Positions 56,849 to 64,000 of a DNA stretch of 64,000 nt are shown here, piece after piece (position 1 is the stretch's first letter; each line of letters starts with the position of its first letter). The notes under the pieces are model-generated. The model was not told the DNA's origin. It was given only the letters and a program-made list of their open reading frames with translations, and did no database searches. The stretch comes from Chlorokybus atmophyticus (Eukaryota > Streptophyta > Chlorokybophyceae > Chlorokybales > Chlorokybaceae), in the NCBI GenBank assembly GCA_009103225.1, contig RHPI01002533.1:1431186-1495185 (forward strand), in the 5' to 3' direction. Made by a program: the position numbers and the translations under genes.

Positions 56849-57948
56849 ATGGCGACCAAAGTGCAGCGGATTATGACCCAACCGATCGTGAGTGTTGTTG
56901 GAGTTGTCTCTTGTTTGGTGTCTTCCTTGGTTGCATCATTTGCTATGTATAGGCACCTACCATCTATTTGCTGCATTCAGCGGGGGCGGTTGCCTCTCTA
57001 ACAGTGCTCTGGATGTCTGGAGCAGCGCTTGATGGGCCGTGTGGCTTGTCGACTTTGATGCATGCTTGCTTGCATTAAAGCTCCCCGTCCGCTAGTGTTC
57101 TGTCAGTGCATTTTAACTTGACAGCGCTGGTGCCGTATATCAAGCATTGCAGTTTGTGGTTGGTATGAGTAGGCTGCCACTGTGAGGGTATCAACTCGTT
57201 GCATGCCGCGCATTGATGGGAATTGCCGCACCCGAAACAATTACCGCGCTTTTGTGTTTCTTTCTTGTTACAGCTCAAGCCATAATGGATGTCTTATTTG
57301 TGGATGTCATATTCGTTTATTCAATTCAATTCAATTCAAATATGTGGATGTCATATTTGTGTATGTGTTGACCGATGCATGCATGTGATCACTGGAGCAT
57401 GTGGTGGCAAGACTGATGTCAATTCTGTGCCTTGGCATGTGACGGTCGGAACGCGGCGCAGAACCTGATTTTTCGGTTCTTGCAAAGTGTAAGTGAAATG
57501 CAAAGCTGTGTGTTCTACAAACACCTTGCTCGCGTTTTGTTGAAAACTCCGCTTAACTTCATTTTGTGCGCAGAAAGCACGCATACAGATCTGGTTGTTT
57601 GAGCAGAAAGACCTGCGCATTGAAGGACGCATCATTGTAAGCCAGCATTGGAACTGACTTTGTGCCAGTCATCATTTCACCAGTTTAACTCTTGTACTGT
57701 GTGCACAGGGTTTTGACGAGTACATGAATTTGGTGTTGGAGGACGCAGAGGAGTTGTCAGTAAAGAAGCAGACAAGGAGAGCACTGGGTGAGCATCTGGA
57801 GTGCTCCAAGTCTCTTGTGTGGCACACAGCAGGCCCTCATACCCTCATTGCTTTTGGTGAACTCCGCACATGTTGTGCTCACGATGTAAATTGTGCAGGG
57901 CGAATTCTGCTGAAGGGTGACAACATCACATTGATGATGAGCACGTAA
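56849..57948 (+). CDS. SNRPE: Small nuclear ribonucleoprotein E (SmE)
   Basis: One of seven Sm proteins that form the ring on spliceosomal U1, U2, U4 and U5 snRNAs in the nucleus. Exons: 56849-56887, 57462-57488, 57574-57636, 57709-57787, 57899-57948. Joined, they give about 90 residues: MATKVQRIMTQPI, NLIFRFLQS, KARIQIWLFEQKDLRIEGRI, then GFDEYMNLVLEDAEELSVKK (Sm1), QTRRALG and RILLKGDNITLMMST (Sm2). Length and motifs match SmE along its whole length; the NLIFRFLQ...R.Q.WL.EQ start is diagnostic. All junctions are GT-AG and in phase. The stop is the TAA at 57946-57948, but that TAA is also a donor context (AC|GTAAGT): splicing to the acceptor before 58052 would instead end the protein in a few other residues. 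Telo-box motifs lie upstream. Confidence 0.95.
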
Positions 57949-58726
57949 GTCAGCTGTGCCGTCCGTCCGTCGCAAGATTCTTGTTGGGTCACCTGTCCTG
58001 CCCACACATAGACAATGCTTGGCCTGATTGAGGTTTGTGTTGCAGAGGAAAGTAGGACGGACGGTGACATTTGTCCATGCTGTAAGACCAAAACAGCAAG
58101 AGCTTAACATGGACTGTGAGCTACCTGCTGTGACCACTGGTCTCTGCACCCGATCTTGGGAATGTATGCTTTGGCGGCACCAGCAGCGCCCCTGGCAGTC
58201 GGTGCAGCAGTCACCTGAAGCGCGACAGTACATGTGATGGCTAATCATGTGAGTGCATTCTATACGGTAGTAAGCGCGCTACTTTATTGATGAGGCTATC
58301 TTTTGAGGGCGCTTATAGAGCGTTCCTTGAGTATAACACCCACCACTCTGAATCGAAAGGGCTGTACTCGTTGCTGCGCATGTCAGTGTGAGTGATGTAC
58401 AGTTTTCAAGTGCCATACTACAATATCCTTTGGTGTATTATCTGCTGCGCATTCTTGGCTCAACATGTTGGCCATCATTCGTCTGCATAGTTCTTCGCAG
58501 ATAACCACCTCAGTCGTAGACTTGCTAATGCCTGGACGCTGTCCATTCTGTCTGCACTGTGGATGCCATGTTTGCGAGGCGCTGTTTGCACGTGCATCAC
58601 CTGAATTTTCTGTACACTCCATTCAAAGAATTACCTACCAACACAGCCAAAAGAATGTTGACCTGTAACTTGTAGCTTCTCATCTAAGCTTGACAACACC
58701 TGCTGACGCTATAGGGCAAACGAACA
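57949..58726. other. Convergent intergenic region
   Basis: Contains the SmE 3' end (possibly a last small exon at about 58052) and the tail of the pyridoxal kinase gene. No other gene recognised. Confidence 0.4.
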
Positions 58727-60915
58727 TCATTGTGTGGCTATTATTTCTGCACGGGCCTTTGCAACTGGATGCAAGAGGTCATCCCTGCTCTGAATCAGTC
58801 GCAGCTCAGCGGGCGGTCCAGATGGCGGTCTGAGCTGCCCCGAGTTGTGTTCAACTGTGCGCTGCAGGACAGCCTAACAAAAGAATTGACAGAGTTGAAC
58901 AGCAGGCACACAACAGCACTGGTTGGTAACCATTGCAGACATTCAACATGATCTGTGTCTTGTACCTGCATGGATGCCACGGTGAGCTCTACAGCATGCG
59001 CAAAGTCTTTGTGTCGCTGCGGACAGACAATGCTTGGTTTAGTCGAAAGGCCCGCGTACAGAGCGTGTACACGAAGGCAAGCTGTACCTCGTTGTGAGCT
59101 AACAACAGCGCAGCAAACAAGTCACCAGTTCCCTGTAGAAACTCGGATCAGAACACTGTATACATGTCAACCGCGTGTGAGTGTAAGAGTATCACACTCG
59201 TACTGTGAAGTATGCGGGCAGTTTGGGTATCCTTATCCGAAATCGCTGAACACCCTGCACACAAAACACTGATATCTATATGTATGTGACATATGCGTTT
59301 TACGTAAAGTCAATTCAGTGACTTCTTGAGCCGTACCTCGCTAGAAGCACTGCTTCCAAGCACCAGCAGCTCATCATCGACTTCCAGGCTTGTTATGACA
59401 ACCTGCGATAAGAGTGTGAGGCTTAGTTTGTCAAGCAGCAGCACTTCAAGTTGAACGCGCGAACCAGTCAAGCAGTGCTGAACACACCTTTTCTGGTCCC
59501 ATGCCATGCAGCTGGTCGCACGCCTTGAATGCGTCCTCTTCTGTGCGAATGCTGTAATAGTTGGGACGGAAAGCTTGTCAGCACATGGCCAGTGTATGTG
59601 CTGTTGCATATATGCACAATACAACCCCTGCTGCTTGCCTCAGGCCAGTAAGCTGCTCTGCTTCAAAGGCATTGGGCGTCAACAAGGATGCAGCAGAAAC
59701 AACCTGCTCAGAAGCAATTGGTACTCAATGTTGTCCACGCTTAGCCATATACAAGGGCAATGCAAGGGGGTGGCGGACATACCATGAACTGCATGACAAG
59801 TCAGAGTGTGATATACATGGGCTTACTGATGAGCGGAAAACTGGGACCAGCTCCGGTTTAACATAGAGCTTGCCAGAATCGCCCAAGACAGGGTCGCAAA
59901 CTGTTGCAGAGGTACAGGGTAAATGGATGCGCAGTTGTGCATGCATCACCATCTACCAAAAGGAGTGGACGAGATTGCTGCCCGTACCGTAAACAAGATT
60001 AGGGTTCTTTTCTTTCAATTTGTCCACCACTCGCTTGATCGTGTCCAACACAGAAAGAGAGCCTATGTATCCTGCAAGCAGCACAAGACACACGCAAGGG
60101 GACGGTGAATTGTGCTGCTCATTTTACCGTCAAAGACTGCTATTACCAACTTACATAAAATGCATGATGGAGAGAAGCAGTGAGAGGAAGACTCAACACG
60201 TGCAGATAGCATGCACTGTTTGACGACTACCATACTGGCCCTTAAGTTGCTTACTAAACTTGCTGACATAAGCCACCGAATTGTATTAACAATCATTACA
60301 TTCCACTGATTTGACTTGCTATTTAGCTGCTTATTGCCTCTCTAAACAGCGCTGCAGCACATTGCCAAAGCCATGACCGCAGCTGTGCTTCGTGATAACT
60401 GAAACCACTCACCCACTCAGTCACTGACTTACTTACCGGTGAGTAAGTGCGAGTACGACAGAAGACCGTTCGCCTCAAGTCCTTCTATCAGCGCCCACAG
60501 CTCCTCGCCGGTCAGCACCTGGCCTCTGAACACTTTGTACCCTACCTTTGACAAACAGTAAACCTGAGAGCCTTGTTTGGGGCACGATCATAATGCCAAT
60601 GCAGTCTAACCACTCGCCTGTGTGGTTGGAGAACTGGACAGAGTTAATGGGGTCCACCTCAAAGCCAAGCAATTGCAGCGGAAAAACGGCACATTTGTTG
60701 CCCACATAACCCTGCACAGCGCAGTAATTCATGGGTGATAGCTTCGTTAGTGCTTGAGCATTGACGCAAGCAGCACGGCATCACATGGGCCATGCGTGTA
60801 TGCTGAGATGTTGAGGTGTGCATAATCACAAGCCATTTGCCTGGACTGTGTGAGATTGGATGCTGAGCACGCGGCAGCAGGCTTCTGTGGTTGTGGGCTG
60901 CTGTTGGGTGGCCAT
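58727..60915 (-). CDS. PDXK: Pyridoxal kinase
   Basis: Phosphorylates pyridoxal, pyridoxine and pyridoxamine with ATP in the vitamin B6 salvage route. Exons on the minus strand: about 60847-60915 ([20 protein letters not shown] then SHTVQ), about 60615-60720 ([20 protein letters not shown] and [11 protein letters not shown]), 60435-60545 ([20 protein letters not shown]), about 59985-60065 ([20 protein letters not shown]), 59825-59905 ([14 protein letters not shown]), 59645-59700 ([15 protein letters not shown]), 59490-59560 ([20 protein letters not shown]), 59340-59400 ([20 protein letters not shown]), about 59088-59127 ([13 protein letters not shown], the anion-hole and catalytic aspartate motif), and about 58727-58865 ([25 protein letters not shown]) to TGA at 58727. 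All family landmarks occur in order. The frame is open upstream to ATGs at 61056 and 61125 with an alanine-rich extension, which could be a targeting peptide. Confidence 0.9.
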
Positions 60916-61570
60916 CCTCTGCCTCTTCCTCCACCTTGTCCTGCTGCCGCCGCCTGCTGGGCTTGCTGCGGCGGGCGTGGACCTGCCTCCAAGGCGTGCC
61001 TGGCTCACCGACAACCGCAGCAACAGGACACCGCTCGCAGAGCAGAAGGCGGACATCAACAACCCCGCCGCCGCCGCCGCCGCCGCCGCCCCCCCCGCTC
61101 CCGCCGGCTGACACGTGCACAACAAGTCGGTTTGCAGCGAACTTGTTCATCACTTGGCTTGAGCACAAGTGCTGGGAGCTGTCAAGCATTCTGTGGGGTG
61201 CGAACAACACTGCCTGAAAAGACATGCATACGTATAGGGCATAGGTCGTTAGCACTAAGTTTAATGGGAAACTTAGCAAAGCAAGTAGCTGGCCAAGATG
61301 CACACACGCGCGCATATTATCTACGAGGCTGTGCCACTTATGCGGCATCATGCAGATGCATTTCTACACCCAAAGCAAGCCTATACATGCTCGCATGCAC
61401 AGACTTGCACCCATGCAACAGCCATTGTTCATAGTGACTGCTTGCCGATGGTGGCGCATACGCAGGGTGCTTTCACACCGAGAAGCTACATGAGGCGCAG
61501 TTGCGATACGTTCACTTGACAGTCCTGTGTTTTGCTTGGCTGGTTTCATAAGCAGAGGTTGCATATTGGG

Positions 61571-61599
61571 ACTAGCTTGATTGCAACGTTCAAGCTAGT
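61571..61599. repeat. Hairpin, about 10-base stem
   Basis: ACTAGCTTGA pairs with TCAAGCTAGT around a 9-base loop; a third copy, ATCAAGCTAG, follows at about 61612-61621. Confidence 0.7.
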
Positions 61600-61623
61600 C
61601 GTTGCTGAGCGATCAAGCTAGCC

Positions 61624-61680
61624 CTCCTATATGCCCTGCAGCACAAAAGCATGAAATCAGTGCTGCAGGGCATACAGGAG
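61624..61680. repeat. Near-perfect hairpin, 21-base stem and 15-base loop
   Basis: Arms 61624-61644 and 61660-61680 pair at 20 of 21 positions. It lies about 300 bases past the derlin stop, in its 3' region or just beyond, on the minus strand. Confidence 0.85.
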
Positions 61681-61974
61681 CTGCCGCACGCAGCTGTGTG
61701 CCCTTCTGTTTGATATGCCATAGTATTTGTGCATCTGCCCGTGCAACAGATGATTGCATGCTGACAAATGGACGGCAAGCAGCTGTGCAAAACTGCGCTT
61801 GTGTGGAGACAGCCCCAGCGTAAATGCTTGCGGTGTTGCAAGTGTCGTTTTCGAGTTTCCAATAGTCAACACCGTACAGCGCGAACAGCACACAGCACTG
61901 TTCAATTATTGTACTGGGGCATCACAACACTGTCGTGCGCACTGTACACAGAAGAGCACCATCGTAGCAAAGTG

Positions 61975-63400
61975 CTATGAGGTCCCGAGCCGTTGTCCCC
62001 TGCCCTGGAACACTCTACCCGAGCCAGCTGGTGGCACATAACGCCTGTCCACCTCCCCAATGCCCGCTTGCGCCAATAGCCGATGTCTGCATGTTGTCAG
62101 TCAAGTGTAACAACATACCAACAATGCTGCCTGAAGCGAGACACGGTCATGACACAGCAGCATGCAGTCATTGTTGACAGGATACACAAAAGCCGGGGTC
62201 GCGAGGTAGTTCTTGCCGGTGTTGCGCGGGTGCAGAACGGTCAAGAAGTAATACAGGTGGCCAACAACAATGCCGAGCAAGTCCGGGATAGGGCTCCCGC
62301 CCATCATCACAGCCAGCACCATCAACGCCCACGGCAAGTAAAATGCCTGTGAAACAGCTGCGTTACAAACTGACCAACACAGCTGCAAAAGCAGATGAAA
62401 CTGCAATACAATTCATCAGCACCTGTAGTCGGAAAACACCCCATATGCTGACAGACTGATTGGCGTTGAAGCGGCTCCATAGATACAACACCATGAAGAC
62501 CAGTGATGTACTCATCACTGATAGCCCTGGCACAACATATGCAACACCCTGCATGCGACATAGGAGCTATTTTAACAACCTGCCACACAGCAGCTATGCA
62601 GAACCAGCTTCTCAAGGCAAAGCGGATGTGGGCACTGTGCTGGACTGGCCAGTGGAATCTGCTACTGGCCCGCTCAAAACAGGCCTAAGCCTCATTGTTG
62701 CACGCATGATATGCACCAGTCTCATGTGGCTACCGAGCAAGCGTTTAAGGACGTGCGTTGATGAACAAGTCTGCTAGCGACTACAGTAAGTACTGCCATG
62801 CACAACGCACTTACCAGCATGCACGCCATGCCAAACATGAGCATGAAGAGGAAGTCTGCTGTTCGTCCTTCGAATGTGTGCCGCTCAACATGACAACCAT
62901 ATTGAATGCTGCACGTTCACACATTCAGATGTCAGATACTTTCAACTTTTGTAACCTGTAAGTCAACTGAACCGCATGGTGTAGAGCGCATTGAGCAAGA
63001 ACAAGTGCACTGAACTCACATGAAGATCAGGTTCATTACGAAGCCGATGCCAAACAAGCCCAGGAAGTGAAAGTTTGTGAGCAGGCGCCAGATCTGCAGG
63101 CAATGGATGCGAATTGTTCGTTAGGCGCATGCTTAAAAAAAATCCCAGAATGCTTGCCCATAGTTGCCCAGTAATTGACTGTTGCAACAGCTCTGTCGTC
63201 GCTCTTACATGAAACTTTCTGAATACTAGCGGAAAGCTGAGCACAAGCTTGCGCGGATCCATCAGCCCGAATTGGCATGCTATTGTCGTTCCAGCACACA
63301 GCGAGCCCCATATTCTGCATATAGGCGGCAGAGAGCGGTACCACCTGCAGGGCCAATCAAGAGTACAACGAATCACATGCGACGCAAGTTGACCGTCCAA
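61975..63400 (-). CDS. Derlin (ER-associated degradation rhomboid pseudoprotease)
   Basis: Multi-pass ER membrane protein that helps move misfolded proteins to the cytosol for degradation. Exons on the minus strand: about 63220-63347 (WYRSLPPICRIWGSLCAGTT then PRKLVLSFPLVFRKFHV), 63005-63092 (IWRLLTNFHFLGLFGIGFVM), about 62818-62900 (HTFEGRTADFLFMLMFGMAC), about 62425-62550 (GVAYVVPGL, YLWSRFNANQSVSIWGVFRL), about 62190-62345 (AFYLPWALMVLAVMMGGSPI, GIVVGHLYYFLTVLHPRNTG, NYLATPAFV) and 61975-62078 (LLAQAGIGEVDRRYVPPAGS, FQGRGQRLG) with TAG at 61975. The W-R, G-R-T-A-D-F and GHLY-F landmarks are those of derlins; FQGRGQRLG matches their C-terminal tail. The start codon is not settled: the exon before WYRSLPP should hold only a few residues, and a hydrophobic frame at 63505-63753 is one candidate. 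Confidence 0.88.
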
Positions 63401-64000
63401 GCATGCATTGCTGTATCGATACGAACGAGCATGAGCGCAGCTGAGACAAGTTCAACACACGACCAACACACGTACTCTCCAGGTGTCGACATCTGCCTCT
63501 AAGTTCACTTCGTCCCCAAGAGGCCAGGCAGTGAGCAAACAAACACCTCAACTGCAACCTTGCTACTTTCGCCTTCTCCACCTGTCTCGACCCACCCCAA
63601 CAACAGCAGAATGAATGGATTCAACACGTGTATGGACACACACAGTAGGCACTCACACGCCCAACCGACGAGGTGCTGCACTGCCGCCGCCGCCTGCGCC
63701 ACAGCCAGCAACAGCAATCTCAGCCCTAACATGTGCATGCTCACAGTGCTCATGTTCGTTGAGCACTGAACCCAGGATCAGTTCGCTAAGCCCATGCGGC
63801 TGGGCCATGCACCCAAACACTGATCCGAGCGGATGATTGGGCTCAATGATCCTGCTTGCCTCACTGATCACGTTGATCACTGATGACACACTGGCCGAAA
63901 TAGCCCGAGATTGCAGCCTGCCAGGCTTCAGCGCCGGCGGCGGCGGATGCTCAGCATGCAGGCTACGGGGAGGCTATCATCGTTGCTCTTCAGGTTTGTG
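63401..64000. other. Region upstream of derlin, first exon not settled
   Basis: Should hold the first derlin exon and its promoter. Open frames on the minus strand at 63505-63753 and 63653-63889 have no clear derlin features. No other gene recognised up to the window edge. Confidence 0.35.

Larger units (their letters stand above)
60916..61974. other. Region between pyridoxal kinase and derlin, with hairpins
   Basis: 60916-61125 is GC-rich with (CCG)n/alanine-coding runs that may extend the kinase N-terminus. The rest has no gene, but contains two hairpins (61571-61599 and 61624-61680). Confidence 0.45.

Noticed and set aside
58383-58726. Short frames between SmE and pyridoxal kinase
   Set aside because: Neither strand shows a domain; the kinase tail accounts for the conserved sequence from 58727 on.
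59996-60010. Telo-box-like TTAGGGTT in the pyridoxal kinase gene
   Set aside because: It lies inside a coding exon (KEKNPNLV) and is explained by the protein.

Overview
This is a nuclear genome window from a eukaryote. Coding sequence is broken by many GT-AG introns (about 60-430 bases), genes lie on both strands, and there are simple repeats, transposons and two N-filled assembly gaps. Gene content points to a photosynthetic flagellate, probably of the green lineage: an HCF164-like plastid thioredoxin, a plant-type NAD(P)-binding Rossmann protein and an ISE2-like helicase sit beside an SFI1-like centrin-binding protein, which suggests basal bodies. The lineage is inference; there is no rRNA or organelle marker here.

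Layout. 1-4.4 kb: a divergent inverted duplication carrying two mTERF-like genes, with a decayed non-LTR retrotransposon in the spacer. 6.5-12.65 kb (minus): a large gene whose exons join in phase to give FYRN-FYRC chromatin-type domains followed by a Ski2/ISE2-type helicase; this is the most unusual gene in the window. 13-15.4 kb: AT-rich non-coding DNA, a gap and a TC microsatellite. 15.4-18.8 kb (minus): acetoacetyl-CoA synthetase. 20.1-24.6 kb: a Tigger/pogo transposon with minisatellites between its exons, then a truncated Ty1/copia element. 24.57-28.2 kb: a 3,630-base copy of 35.1-38.7 kb with no difference seen, holding the 3' half of the SFI1-like gene. 28.2-29.3 kb: a transposon terminus, a dispersed repeat and a gap.

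30.05-31.2 kb (minus): HCF164-like thioredoxin. 32.35-37.0 kb (plus): SFI1-like protein. 38.6-41.8 kb (minus): F-box/LRR protein, divergent from a Rossmann-fold epimerase-like gene (42.3-44.0 kb, plus). 44.5-46.4 kb (minus): short-chain dehydrogenase. 47.2-49.5 kb (minus): secreted glycerophosphodiester phosphodiesterase. 49.5-53.3 kb: gene-poor DNA. 53.3-55.85 kb (minus): OTU deubiquitinase, divergent from the spliceosomal SmE gene (56.85-57.95 kb, plus). 58.7-60.9 kb (minus): pyridoxal kinase. 61.97-63.4 kb (minus): derlin.

The genes are individual housekeeping or cell-biological genes with no operon-like logic. Two share a ubiquitin/ER quality-control theme (OTU enzyme, derlin), and the F-box protein is a likely ubiquitin-ligase adaptor. 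Exon boundaries were read by eye from splice sites and protein family conservation; where phases were checked this is stated.
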